A stretch of DNA of 64,000 bases, from positions 930,001 to 994,000 of the forward strand of contig OZ252261.1 of assembly GCA_965249955.1 (NCBI GenBank), given 5' to 3'. A program made the position numbers and the translations under genes. Below the pieces are notes generated by a model. It made no database searches and was not told where the DNA came from. It saw nothing but the letters and a program-made list of their open reading frames with translations. How positions within the stretch are numbered: position 1 is the first letter of the stretch; each line of letters begins with the position of its first letter. The stretch is from SB11 sp965249955. Lineage in GTDB: Bacteria; Bacteroidota; Bacteroidia; UBA8524. Below, in pieces: positions 45,762 to 53,620 of the stretch.

Positions 45762-46019
45762 TTCAGGAGGCTTTTTATTGCTTTTGTTGTACAAAATGAT
45801 ACCTTTAGCTTAATGTTGGGGTATAAGAAATACGAGCTTAGTAACCATTTGGGCAATGTGCAGGTAACTATTACCGATAGAAAACTAGCACAAAGCATAA
45901 GCACATCTATTGATTATTACAACCCTGATATTGCAACTATTACCGATTATTACCCCTTTGGTATGCCCATACCCGATAAACAATGGAGTGCTGCTGAGGG
46001 ATATAGGTTTGGGTTTAAT
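45762..46019 (+). pseudogene. RHS core fragment, lacks both ends
   Basis: About 86 codons of an RHS core: MLGYKKYELSNHLGNVQVTITDRK, YYPFGMPIPDKQWSAAEG and YRFGFN. It then runs straight into a palindromic repeat, where the frame gives a nonsense tail (SHAELVSAS). The upstream part is missing (stop before FRRLFIAF). It ends at the same FGFN motif at which the fragment at 43,793 begins, sharing TTTGGGTTTAA at the break. Confidence 0.8.
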
Positions 46020-46020
46020 A

Positions 46021-46102
46021 GTCATGCTGAACTCGTTTCAGCATCTCATTACTATTAACGAAAGTTTATACCTATTGAGATGCCGACCTTCGTCGGCATG
46101 AC
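46021..46102. repeat. Palindromic repeat, family 1
   Basis: GTCATGCTGAAC..TTCAGCATCTC, spacer with AACGAAAGTTTATA, GAGATGCCGACC..GGTCGGCATGAC-type right end. Inserted next to the RHS core break. Confidence 0.85.
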
Positions 46103-46116
46103 GTGGGCAAGGCGAT

Positions 46117-46187
46117 GTCATCCTGAGCGAAGTCGAAGGGTGGAAGCGCAGGCTAACACACCATATTTCGACTCCGCTCAATATGAC
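46117..46187. repeat. Palindromic repeat, GTCATCCTGAGCGAAGTCGAA type
   Basis: Starts GTCATCCTGAGCGAAGTCG and ends TTTCGACTCCGCTCAATATGAC. Half-units of the same motif (TTCGACTNCGCTCAGGATGAC) occur at 47,989, 48,452, 50,073 and 54,077. Confidence 0.75.
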
Positions 46188-46207
46188 ACCCACCGCACAC
46201 GACTTTC

Positions 46208-46331
46208 GTCATTGCTAAAAACCGTCTTCGGTTGACGAAGCAATCTGTTTGTATAGTTTAAATAAGAGTGCTTCGGAAGACCTTGCAATGACGGGATGGA
46301 TGCCGTCATCCCGAATTTATTTCGGGATCTC
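46208..46331. repeat. Palindromic repeat, GTCATTGC type, plus a half unit of family 1
   Basis: GTCATTGCTAAAAACCGTC ... CTTGCAATGAC (46,208-46,292), then GTCATCCCGAA..TTCGGGATCTC (46,305-46,331). They fill the gap between the RHS fragment and the terminase gene end. Confidence 0.7.
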
Positions 46332-46369
46332 ATTCACAAAACAGTAGACTTAAAACTGTAAACAGAAAA

Positions 46370-47557
46370 CTACCTAATAGAATACTTGCCTGCACGGGGA
46401 GTTTGCAAGCAGTTTAGTGCCACATAGCGCAGTGCATCAATGGCGTGGTTATTATAATCAACAGGTTTGTTAATGCTAATTCCGTTTTTATCGGTTTGCC
46501 ATTTATAGCTACGCAATTCTTTTAACAAATTGATTGATAATGACACTACACACAAAGGGTAACGGCGCAGTATATCAATAGACAGGTTAATGCTATCCGC
46601 TCCCTTTTTGGCAGGTTTTACATTAAAACCGGCACGGTATAGCTCTTCAATCGATTTTGGTTCGGCACTATCGGCCACCAGTAAATCAAAATTTTGTAAA
46701 CCTACTTGGTGAAGGTGTGCAGCAATATCAGCATTTGTTTTCCCCTTCTCGTACAGTAATTCTTCTACAAACAGCTTACCATCGGCAAGGTATACACCCA
46801 CCATTGCCGTAGGGTCGTTAGTAAAACCAAAATCAAGCCCATAAGCAATGCGCTTTGCCCCTTGCGGTATAGCGGGCACTACGGTAAAACCCTCAAACAC
46901 CAACCCGCTGATGCGGCCGTACTCGCCCAAGCCAAAAATTTTCCAATATTCGGGGTCGCTTTCCTGCAAATACTCAATCTCTTGCACTGTGCCTTTATCC
47001 AAAAAAGTGTTATCGCGGTAGCTGCTCACCACCACATCAACATCGCCTTTTTGGTGGGCGCGGGTTTGTTCCAATTCGGTATTTATCCAGCAATTAACAT
47101 CATCGGGGTTAAAATCGAGATAAGCCCTATCGGCAGTACGAAAAATAAGTTGTTGCCACTCGTCAAAATTGCACTCATTGGCTTCGTTTAGCCATAAATG
47201 AGTGCGCTTACGTCCGCGTACTTTCTGTTCATCATCCAGCGAAAAAAACTCTAAAATATTGCTGCCATATTTTATAATATGCTCGGTGCGGTGATGTTGC
47301 ACCAAGCTGTAAAAACCATTTTTGTGCAAAATCTCAATTACATCACGCATGGCGGTGGCCCGTAAAGCAGGGAATGATTTGCGCACTATGGATAGTATTT
47401 TGTTTTCGCCCGTTAAAAGCTCAACAATAAACAGTTGTGCCAGCGAGTAGGTTTTTGAGCTGCGTGTGCCACCACGATTAATAACAATACGTTTTGTACT
47501 GTTAAAATTACGCTCGAAAACGGGGGTAACCTCAAGGTTGATTGTTTCGCCTAACAC
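46370..47557 (-). CDS. terL: Phage terminase large subunit, PBSX type
   Basis: A 395-residue DNA-packaging motor. The ATPase has Walker A (GGTRSSKT, residues about 29-36), Walker B-like HLWLNEANE and the FRTADRAYLDFNP segment. The nuclease half has YGLDFGFTNDPTAMVGVY (first catalytic Asp), VADSAEPKSIEEL and NNHAIDALRY. All motifs and the usual length are present, so the gene itself looks intact. It overlaps the small subunit by 26 bases. Beyond its stop, only repeats are found where a portal gene is expected. Confidence 0.92.
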   Translation of the reverse strand: MLGETINLEVTPVFERNFNSTKRIVINRGGTRSSKTYSLAQLFIVELLTGENKILSIVRKSFPALRATAMRDVIEILHKNGFYSLVQHHRTEHIIKYGSNILEFFSLDDEQKVRGRKRTHLWLNEANECNFDEWQQLIFRTADRAYLDFNPDDVNCWINTELEQTRAHQKGDVDVVVSSYRDNTFLDKGTVQEIEYLQESDPEYWKIFGLGEYGRISGLVFEGFTVVPAIPQGAKRIAYGLDFGFTNDPTAMVGVYLADGKLFVEELLYEKGKTNADIAAHLHQVGLQNFDLLVADSAEPKSIEELYRAGFNVKPAKKGADSINLSIDILRRYPLCVVSLSINLLKELRSYKWQTDKNGISINKPVDYNNHAIDALRYVALNCLQTPRAGKYSIR

Positions 47558-47942
47558 TTATTTCTATCTTTTTAATTTCAAGTCCGTCGCCCGTAAGTTG
47601 TTTATCGGTATAGCCATAGTTAGCTTTTAAATCAAAAATTAACCCTGTACTATTGCCCTCGCCATTTATAAGTGCATCAAGCACTATACCTTCCAGCCTA
47701 TCTCGAATGGTTTGACAGGTTTTTGCAGTAGTTTTTTGTTCTAATGCCGTTTGCCAATCAGCCCACGCTTTGCCCAAGTGTACGCACCAAAAATCTTTTA
47801 TGGTGGGTATTTTGGGCTGACGTATGGTGTTTATTTTACCTGTTTTATCCGATACCTCTACTGTGTTTTCTCGGCACTTATCTAGGTAGCTCTCAAATTC
47901 GTTTTTTAGACTTTGGGCTGATATTTTGGTGTTGGTTTTCAA
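47532..47942 (-). CDS. terS: Phage terminase small subunit (probable)
   Basis: 136 residues, cytosolic. It has a helical N-terminus with FESYLDKCRENTVEVSDKTGK, a TIKDFWCVHLGKAWADWQTALEQKT helix-turn-helix-like region, an oligomerisation-like helix (IRDRLEGIVLDALI) and the FDLKANYGYTDKQ motif typical of Bacteroidota small terminases. It would recognise the packaging site and hand DNA to the large subunit, whose gene it overlaps. Confidence 0.8.
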   Translation of the reverse strand: MKTNTKISAQSLKNEFESYLDKCRENTVEVSDKTGKINTIRQPKIPTIKDFWCVHLGKAWADWQTALEQKTTAKTCQTIRDRLEGIVLDALINGEGNSTGLIFDLKANYGYTDKQLTGDGLEIKKIEISVRRNNQP

Positions 47943-47988
47943 TTTTGGTATTTGATTGATAGTTCATCTTTCTATTTTCCTTCGCTCC

Positions 47989-48101
47989 CTTCGACTTCGC
48001 TCAGGATGACAGCGCGCTCGTCGTGCCGAAGAAGGTCGGCATCTCATAGCCAATGCCATTTGTTAACACAGAATGAGATGCTGAAACAAGTTCAGGATGA
48101 C
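47989..48101. repeat. Palindromic repeats between terS and the next phage gene
   Basis: Half unit TTCGACTTCGCTCAGGATGAC (47,990-48,010) and a family-1 unit from 48,020 (TCGTGCCGAAGAAGGTCGGCATCTC ends) to 48,101 (GAGATGCTGAAACAAG.. GGATGAC). Confidence 0.8.
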
Positions 48102-48114
48102 AGCACGCATCCGC

Positions 48115-48399
48115 TCACTTTTTCTTGCGTGGTTTGGTGTCTCCGCCTGTGGCTTCGCTTTGGGTGGTTGTATCGCTGCTTTGCTTTTGCTGATCGTAAA
48201 CCTTCATCACTTCGCTGATATCGGTTATAAAACATGAATGGCAAGCAATATTAGCTGGCGAAAGTCCAAAAGCTATGCGCACCTCGTCCAGTTTTGTTTT
48301 ATCGGTAAGGGTAAAAAGGCTTACTTGTGAGTTTTTCCAAACTGTCCATTTGCTTTCAAGGGTTTGCAGTACTGCTAATTGTTGGGTATTAAATTTCAT
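48115..48399 (-). CDS. Small phage protein of unknown function
   Basis: 94 residues: helix (TQQLAVLQTLESKWTVWKN), a middle segment with ANIACHSCFITDISEVMKVYD and a polar, basic tail (SEATGGDTKPRKKK). The CHSC pair could bind a metal or form a disulphide. Found between other phage genes on the same strand. No family recognised. Confidence 0.6.
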   Translation of the reverse strand: MKFNTQQLAVLQTLESKWTVWKNSQVSLFTLTDKTKLDEVRIAFGLSPANIACHSCFITDISEVMKVYDQQKQSSDTTTQSEATGGDTKPRKKK

Positions 48400-48451
48400 G
48401 TTTTTGGTTGATTAATAGTATTTAGTTATTAGCTATTCCCTTCCGCACACC

Positions 48452-48580
48452 CTTCGACTCCGCTCAGGATGACAACGCGCATCAGTGCGGCGGACAGTCA
48501 TTCCAAACTTGATTTGGAATCTGTGCGCTGATTGGTGATCAGTATGCCACCCACAGACTCTCTCTTTCGAGGGAATGGCC
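48452..48580. repeat. Palindromic repeats between two phage genes
   Basis: Half unit TTCGACTCCGCTCAGGATGAC (48,453-48,473), then a family-2 unit CAGTCATTCCAAACTTGATT ... GAGGGAATGGC (48,495-48,580). Confidence 0.75.
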
Positions 48581-48614
48581 GGCTGCGCACAAGGGGGACA
48601 TTATGGTGACGGAA

Positions 48615-48923
48615 TTACCTAAACATTCTGTACACCAATGTGCTAATGGCTGAGGCAGCCAAGCCGTATACAAATATTTGTACTACATCGGGGGTGTGCA
48701 GGGGGTGGTTTTCTAAACTTTCGGTTATAAAATACAATACTGATAACCAAAACGAAAGGCATACATGACAATCGATAGGGCGAAGCCGTATTTGTGCCAA
48801 GGGTATGTTTAGTTGCTGATGTATGAAGTATTTTAGTTTGCCTACCAAACCGCTATAATGCACTACGGTAAGTGCAGCAAGGGCTATAATTAATAGCTTA
48901 ATAAATAATGCAATTGTTTCCAT
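48615..48923 (-). CDS. Small phage-associated membrane protein with a CHVC motif
   Basis: 102 residues with three hydrophobic segments (about 4-24, 56-68, 79-98). RLRPIDCHVCLSFWLS combines a CxxC pair with a helix, like small prophage membrane proteins that show a CxxC before the second segment. It lies between the glycosyltransferase and terminase genes. It may belong to the conversion functions with the glycosyltransferase, by position only. Confidence 0.6.
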   Translation of the reverse strand: METIALFIKLLIIALAALTVVHYSGLVGKLKYFIHQQLNIPLAQIRLRPIDCHVCLSFWLSVLYFITESLENHPLHTPDVVQIFVYGLAASAISTLVYRMFR

Positions 48924-49015
48924 TACCCATTAATTGGATAATGGGGAGTTTTGTTTCTGTATTCTGTTGACATTTAATCGCATGTTTTTGAATACTGCTT
49001 TTGTAAATTTGAATT

Positions 49016-49909
49016 ATGAGTGAAAAGCAATCGTCAAAAAGCATTACTATAAAAAGCAAAATCCTGTCGTGGGTTGAGCAAAATATTATTGCAATAACAA
49101 TTACGTCAGCAAGTATTACAATTATATTTCTGTTTGTTGGCTATGCAATTAACGGAAGGCTCAGTGGAGGCGACTTTGACCATGATTATTTAGGAGCTTT
49201 AGGAGATTTTTTGGGTGGCTTTTTAGGATCAATATTCGGTATTGTAACCATCTACTTGGTATATAAAACTTATATATCACAAAAAGAAGAGCTACGGCTG
49301 TCTCGAGAATTAATCCAGAAACAAAATGAAGAAATCAAGTCCAATAATGAAAATCAAAAAAAAGAACGTGATTATAACAGATTGCTAAGATTAATCGACG
49401 TGTACAAGCAATCAATTAATCAAATTATTATAACTATTGACCCTTTTAATAAACCACACCACCTTGTTGGGATTTATGCTATTAACCAACATTTGTTCGA
49501 AATAGAAAATATAATATCAATAATAACATCGGATAAAAGTCATGCAAATAAAGATGACCTTCTAAAAACTAAGATAACAAATTGGTATACAGAACGCAAA
49601 ATACTCTACCAAAGTTTTACTAAAAGCTTTGGTATCATTTTAAAACACATAAATACTATTGATAATCCAGCAGACAAAAGTCTTTATTACGCCATATTAT
49701 CAAACACTCTTTCAACTAGCGAACAATATTTACTATTTTATTTTTCAGAAGCCCTTGACTCCTCTGATGAAAATCATATCTATTTAAAAAAAGAAATACC
49801 TAAGCTAGATTTTTATGGATATATAAATGCCCGTCGGCATGCTTTATCTGATTATACTAAATTTATATTTACTATTGATATAGATAGCATAATTCGTGGC
49901 ACTTCTTAA
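49016..49909 (+). CDS. Putative phage abortive infection protein (putAbiC type)
   Basis: 297 residues. Two membrane helices (about 24-46 and 62-84) flank GALGDFLGGFLGSIFGIVTIYLVYKTY, the signature of the putAbiC family. A coiled-coil segment (about 90-125) and a helical domain follow, with WYTERKILYQSFTKSFGIILKHI and YYAILSNTLSTSEQYLLFYF, matching the family's conserved LSxxELxLLFYN block. Relatives are annotated as abortive-infection defence, but the mechanism is not known. It reads against the prophage strand and has repeats downstream, so it is a separate insertion and possibly an accessory defence gene carried by the prophage. Confidence 0.75.
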   Translation: MSEKQSSKSITIKSKILSWVEQNIIAITITSASITIIFLFVGYAINGRLSGGDFDHDYLGALGDFLGGFLGSIFGIVTIYLVYKTYISQKEELRLSRELIQKQNEEIKSNNENQKKERDYNRLLRLIDVYKQSINQIIITIDPFNKPHHLVGIYAINQHLFEIENIISIITSDKSHANKDDLLKTKITNWYTERKILYQSFTKSFGIILKHINTIDNPADKSLYYAILSNTLSTSEQYLLFYFSEALDSSDENHIYLKKEIPKLDFYGYINARRHALSDYTKFIFTIDIDSIIRGTS

Positions 49910-49927
49910 ATCTTACGTATAAACAAG

Positions 49928-50036
49928 GTGCGGTGGGCAGTCATTCACAACTTGATTGTGAATCTGTGCGTTGCTGAGTGGTCTGTATGTCTGCTGCACA
50001 GATTCCTGCTTTCGCAGGAATGACTGCCCGCCGCAC
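49928..50036. repeat. Palindromic repeat, family 2, complete copy
   Basis: A 109-base unit with ends GTGCGGTGGGCAGTCATTC and GAATGACTGCCCGCCGCAC. It carries two internal hairpins (CACAACTTGATTGTG; TTCCTGCTTTCGCAGGAA). Confidence 0.85.
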
Positions 50037-50072
50037 TGGCTGGCTTCGTACACAATTACAACTACACACCGT

Positions 50073-50190
50073 GTTTCGACTGCGCTCAGGATGACAGCGC
50101 ACCGGTTTCCGTCATGCCGAATTTAGTTCGGCATCTCGTTGCCCAATAACGTTTACACAGAACGAGATGCTGAAACAAGTTCAGCATGAT
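50073..50190. repeat. Palindromic repeats between Abi and glycosyltransferase genes
   Basis: Half unit TTTCGACTGCGCTCAGGATG (50,074-50,095), then a full family-1 unit (50,111-50,190) with ends GTCATGCCGAATTTAG and TTCAGCATGAT. Confidence 0.85.
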
Positions 50191-50204
50191 AGACAGCCGA
50201 TCAT

Positions 50205-51290
50205 CTAATTGCAAGCAACTCTAGCCACCAATTGCCCCCTCACCACATTCACTTTATCAATAAGGTAATTTTCTTTTACCGTTTCGTGCAGGGCTTCGCC
50301 TAAATCTTGACGTAGGTTGGGGTTTTCAATCAGTTTTTTCATGTATTTGTGCCAATCCACTTTGTTGTTTTGCACAAAAAGTAAGTTTTGATAATGTTGC
50401 CCCATTAGGGTATAGGGATACACTTCTGATACTACACAAGGTTTTTTAAACCAACCCGCCTCCAGCAGTTTTAGCGGGCTTTTACATCTATTGAAAGGCG
50501 TATCGGCCAATGGCACTAGGCACACATCCAAGCCGTTGTATAGGGTTGCATAGTTGCGTACATCCCTGCCCGGCACACGGCGGTAGTTGGTGCGTGATTG
50601 ACCTGCGGTAAATATATCCTCGTAATAGCCCCACACATCAAAGTTTTGCGGACTGTAACCGCACAAATGCACAGAAAATTGGCGTTGTAATTCTTTTTCA
50701 GCATACAAGCGACTAAAGCCACGTTGCAGCAAAGGAATATCATCGGTATGGCATAAACCACCTACCCAGCCTACACGCACAGTTTCAGCACGGGTGGCAC
50801 GGTGTATAAACTGAGGTTGCACAGGGTCAATAGCGTTGGGAGCTACAACCACGTTTTTATTTAGTTTTCTTATTTGTGAGGCTAAGTGAGGCGTGGTGGT
50901 AGTAACAGCGGTTGCGTGGCACAAAGCCAACTCAATACGTTGGGTCATTTTACGTTGCTGCCACTGCGGATATAACAGATGGTTGGTAGGCAATGCCCAA
51001 TAGTCGTCAACATCAACAATAAAGGGTATGCCTGCTTTTTGTAGTGTGGCCAACACTGCCTCATCGTGCCCAAAGTTACTAAGCACCCTACTAAATATAA
51101 CCAAATGGAATTGGGTAAGATCGATTTTTTCAGTATTTACCTCGTTGGTTTGGCGTATTTCTACCAAGTGGGTTTTGGCTAGGTTTATATAGGGTATAAT
51201 AAGGCGGTGATATTCTACACCGCCTACGCTAAATGGGTCTTTGGCATTGTGAAAGTTTACCACCAACAGTATTTTAGTCTTGGTCTGCAT
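50205..51290 (-). CDS. Glycosyltransferase (GT4-like) in the prophage
   Basis: 361 residues, GT-B fold. The N-domain has SVGGVEYHRLI and FIVDVDDYW; the C-domain has TPHLASQIRKLNKNVVVAPNAID, RVGWVGG, and the sugar-nucleotide-binding stretch NGLDVCLVPLADTPFNRCKSPLKLLEAGWFKKPCVVSEV, with the conserved KSPLKLLE glutamate. Bacteroidota phages often carry such enzymes, perhaps to change surface glycans or phage DNA. Its start overlaps the upstream sigma-like gene by 17 bases, which suggests joint expression. The acceptor is unknown. Confidence 0.88.
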   Translation of the reverse strand: MQTKTKILLVVNFHNAKDPFSVGGVEYHRLIIPYINLAKTHLVEIRQTNEVNTEKIDLTQFHLVIFSRVLSNFGHDEAVLATLQKAGIPFIVDVDDYWALPTNHLLYPQWQQRKMTQRIELALCHATAVTTTTPHLASQIRKLNKNVVVAPNAIDPVQPQFIHRATRAETVRVGWVGGLCHTDDIPLLQRGFSRLYAEKELQRQFSVHLCGYSPQNFDVWGYYEDIFTAGQSRTNYRRVPGRDVRNYATLYNGLDVCLVPLADTPFNRCKSPLKLLEAGWFKKPCVVSEVYPYTLMGQHYQNLLFVQNNKVDWHKYMKKLIENPNLRQDLGEALHETVKENYLIDKVNVVRGQLVARVACN

Positions 51291-51789
51291 ACTGGCGCAC
51301 CTCCTTTATGTATTTACGATAGGTATATATTACTGATTTTACAGGGATGCCCGTGCGGCGACTGCACTCGCGAAACGATTTACAATCTGACACTTCTAAC
51401 ACCAAACGAGCGGGGTAAAAGTTGGGAGGTGCAAGTTGGCTATCGGCTTTTATCTTAGTAAGGGCACGTACTTCGCGACGGTTTATTTCCTCGTGGTCAA
51501 TTTGTTCTTCGGCTATATCAAAGGTTTCATCGTCCCAAGGCGAAAAAGGTTGTGTGTATTTTTTGTTGAATTTGCTGTACTTATCATTGTTTTGCCAAAT
51601 TATCATTCGGGCTACATATAGTTTCAGGTAGCCCTTTTGGTGTACTTCTTTCACTTTTTCGGGCTTCTCGTACAGTTGGCAAATCACCTCATGAAAAAGG
51701 TCTTCACAATTTTGTTTTCCTACTGCTTTACTAAGCATTTGCAATTGTTCGTCGGCGTATAATTGTTCTATAATTTTATTCAGTTCCAT
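51274..51789 (-). CDS. Sigma-70-like phage protein
   Basis: 171 residues resembling a minimal sigma factor. It has a region-2-like part (DLFHEVICQLYEKPEKVKEVHQKGYLKLYVARMI), an acidic linker (WDDETFDIAEEQIDHEEINR) and a C-terminal helix-turn-helix (CKSFRECSRRTGIPVKSVIYTYRKYIKEVR) like region 4. It may steer phage transcription or act as a terminase-related HTH; the sigma reading is by pattern. Start ATG at 51,789. It overlaps the glycosyltransferase. Confidence 0.6.
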   Translation of the reverse strand: MELNKIIEQLYADEQLQMLSKAVGKQNCEDLFHEVICQLYEKPEKVKEVHQKGYLKLYVARMIIWQNNDKYSKFNKKYTQPFSPWDDETFDIAEEQIDHEEINRREVRALTKIKADSQLAPPNFYPARLVLEVSDCKSFRECSRRTGIPVKSVIYTYRKYIKEVRQYADQD

Positions 51790-52248
51790 AACTTTTTGTT
51801 TTTAAATGCGTCGTTCAATCTGTTTATGCGTTATTCATACCTCTACCTGTGCGGCAGCTTTTGGCTACCGTTTTTTAGGTTTACAGTTATGGGTATTATT
51901 TTAAAGAGTCTTTTTATTGATAGTGGCGGCTCTCTTTGCTCCGTGTATGTAATTCTGCCTTAATTTTTTAAAGAGTTTTTTCTCTTGGTTGATATTCTAC
52001 TAACCTCCCCTCTTTCTCTTACCTCACCCCTAAATATTTGACAAGCTCTATCTTTTCAACTTTTCCCCTCTCCATGTGGAGAGGGGCGAGTTTCATTTTT
52101 CTGAGACTAACTTATTATTGGGGTGAGGCACTTTCTTTCTTAACCTCCCCAACCCCTCCTTATTCTCTTCACTTTGCCTTGCAAGGAGGGGAAGCACCTC
52201 ACAGGGCTTTTTTGCACATTTACTCATTTGCATTTCTTCACATCAAAC
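51790..52248. other. 459-base gap in the prophage filled with palindromic repeats
   Basis: No supported gene. It includes two repeat units at 52,022-52,128 and about 52,143-52,203. A short minus-strand frame without a start codon near 51,845-51,960 (containing ITYTEQREPPLSIKR) might be a leftover of a phage gene. Confidence 0.5.
52022..52128. repeat. Palindromic repeat, CCTCACCCC type
   Basis: Outer ends CCTCACCCC / GGGGTGAGG and an internal hairpin CCCCTCTCCATGTGGAGAGG. A related second unit (CCTCCCCAACCCCTCC ... GGAGGGG ... CACCTCAC) follows. This is a different family from the GTCAT types. Confidence 0.75.
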
Positions 52249-52959
52249 CTACCCCATACGTCGGTCTTTGCTGTTGAGGCCGTTGCCTAGTACTAAAAAG
52301 TTGCACATTTGGCACAGGCGACTGTACGCTCTTACCCCGTATTTTTCTTCTAACTCATCGGGGGTTAGGTTGGTAGTAAAGTGGGTACGTGTTCCGTAGC
52401 GTATATACAACTCGTAACGATCGTATATCACTTCGGCCATTACGTTAGCTTCGTTGCCGAAATGTTTTTTGTTGTCCTCCGCTCCTAAATCATCAAAGAA
52501 AAAATCAACAGGAACAAGTCCCACAGGAGTTTTTCTAAATTGTTTCAGGTAACGCACTAGCGCCGTTAGTCCGTCGGCGGCGTAGTCTTTAGCTACTTGC
52601 CTTGCCGTAGTTTTGTAAAAGGGGTTACTACGTCGCACAAGTTGGTTAAAAATTTCCATCAGCATGGTTTTGCCGCTGCCCACATTGCCTGCCAACAACA
52701 CCCCTTTTTTGGTGCTTAGGTTGCTACCGCCTGTTTGGGCAAAGTAGTGAACCAATTGTGCCAGTACAGGTTTGTTTTCTTCATCAACTACATAGGCAGG
52801 GCAGCCTGTGGTTTTGGCGTGTGCATGGGCGGCTTGCATAAATATAGCTTTAGCTTGTGTGTATGATAGGGCTGCTGCTTTGTGTGTATTGTTTTCGTTT
52901 TCCACTTGTGGTGGTTGCGTTTTTAACTTCTGTTTTTGCAATGCTTTTAGCGTTTCCAT
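52249..52959 (-). CDS. DnaC-like helicase loader ATPase
   Basis: 236 residues, AAA+ ATPase. Walker A is GNVGSGKT (about residues 91-98), Walker B FFFDDLGAE, sensor 1 FTTNLTPDEL, then YGVRAYSRL and an arginine-rich end as in DnaC/IstB-type loaders. It probably brings the host or phage helicase to the origin. Its first 37 codons overlap the upstream gene by 110 bases in another frame. The in-frame ATG at 52,839 (MQAAHAHAKTTG) would remove the overlap but cut the N-terminal helix, so the start is uncertain. Confidence 0.8.
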   Translation of the reverse strand: METLKALQKQKLKTQPPQVENENNTHKAAALSYTQAKAIFMQAAHAHAKTTGCPAYVVDEENKPVLAQLVHYFAQTGGSNLSTKKGVLLAGNVGSGKTMLMEIFNQLVRRSNPFYKTTARQVAKDYAADGLTALVRYLKQFRKTPVGLVPVDFFFDDLGAEDNKKHFGNEANVMAEVIYDRYELYIRYGTRTHFTTNLTPDELEEKYGVRAYSRLCQMCNFLVLGNGLNSKDRRMG

Positions 52960-53620
52960 GTTGTTTTTCTAATTTGGCTTGCCAGTTTTCGGCATTCCAT
53001 GCACCGTTTTGATAGTTATAGGCATACTGACCTATGTAGCGGGCAAAGCCGTGTACAGGGCCTCCGTTTCCTTGTTTGTATTTGGTATAGGCCAGCCACT
53101 GACCTGTGAAATGCGGCAATAGTTGCTGTTTTTCTATGCTGATAAGAAAACGGGCTACTTCTTGCTGCTTATCCACGTGGGCGGCTGTGTTTACACCAAA
53201 AAAGGTGGTTATTTGGCTTTGAAGGTGTTGCAAGTGCTGCGGCACTTGTGCTACCAACTCTAGTTGAGTTTTGGCGGTATCTTCTCCCCTTCCCCAACGT
53301 GCCTGTGCAGCTTTTCGTGCTGATTGTGTCCTTTTGTTGCGGTATTGTTGTTGTGTGTTTCGCACGGCTTCTAACCTGCGGTTGACAAGGGTTTTTCCTC
53401 GTGTTTCAAACTTTGAAAGAACATTGTTTACTGCCGTTTGTTCGTCGGTGGTGGTAGCACCTACCAAGCGGTGTAGTTTTTGGGTTTCGGCAGGCAGATG
53501 GCCTTTATCCCATTGGTGGCACAATAGTTTTATGTATACTCCTGTTTCTGCCAAGCCCATTTCTGCTGTTCCTACTATAAAATCGGTGGCATATAGCAAA
53601 AAGGCGGGCAGTTTGTTCAT
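52850..53620 (-). CDS. DUF1376-like phage replication protein
   Basis: 256 residues. The N-terminal domain PAFLLYATDFIVGTAEMGLAETGVYIKLLCHQWDKGHLP matches the DUF1376 (YdaU-type) proteins that sit before DnaC-type loaders in phages, a likely origin-binding or primosome role. A variable basic linker and a helical C-part follow. The start is placed at 53,620, because it forms an ATGA overlap with the preceding gene and begins the domain. The stretch upstream in the same frame is not part of it. Confidence 0.8.
   Translation of the reverse strand: MNKLPAFLLYATDFIVGTAEMGLAETGVYIKLLCHQWDKGHLPAETQKLHRLVGATTTDEQTAVNNVLSKFETRGKTLVNRRLEAVRNTQQQYRNKRTQSARKAAQARWGRGEDTAKTQLELVAQVPQHLQHLQSQITTFFGVNTAAHVDKQQEVARFLISIEKQQLLPHFTGQWLAYTKYKQGNGGPVHGFARYIGQYAYNYQNGAWNAENWQAKLEKQHGNAKSIAKTEVKNATTTSGKRKQYTQSSSPIIHTS

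Noticed and set aside
46020..46058. Extension of the RHS core frame with SHAELVSAS
   Set aside because: This peptide is the translation of the palindromic repeat; the same peptide arises wherever a frame runs into a family-1 unit.
47952..48218. Plus-strand frame of 88 codons next to terS
   Set aside because: It is largely a translation of palindromic repeats and of the antisense of a small phage gene.
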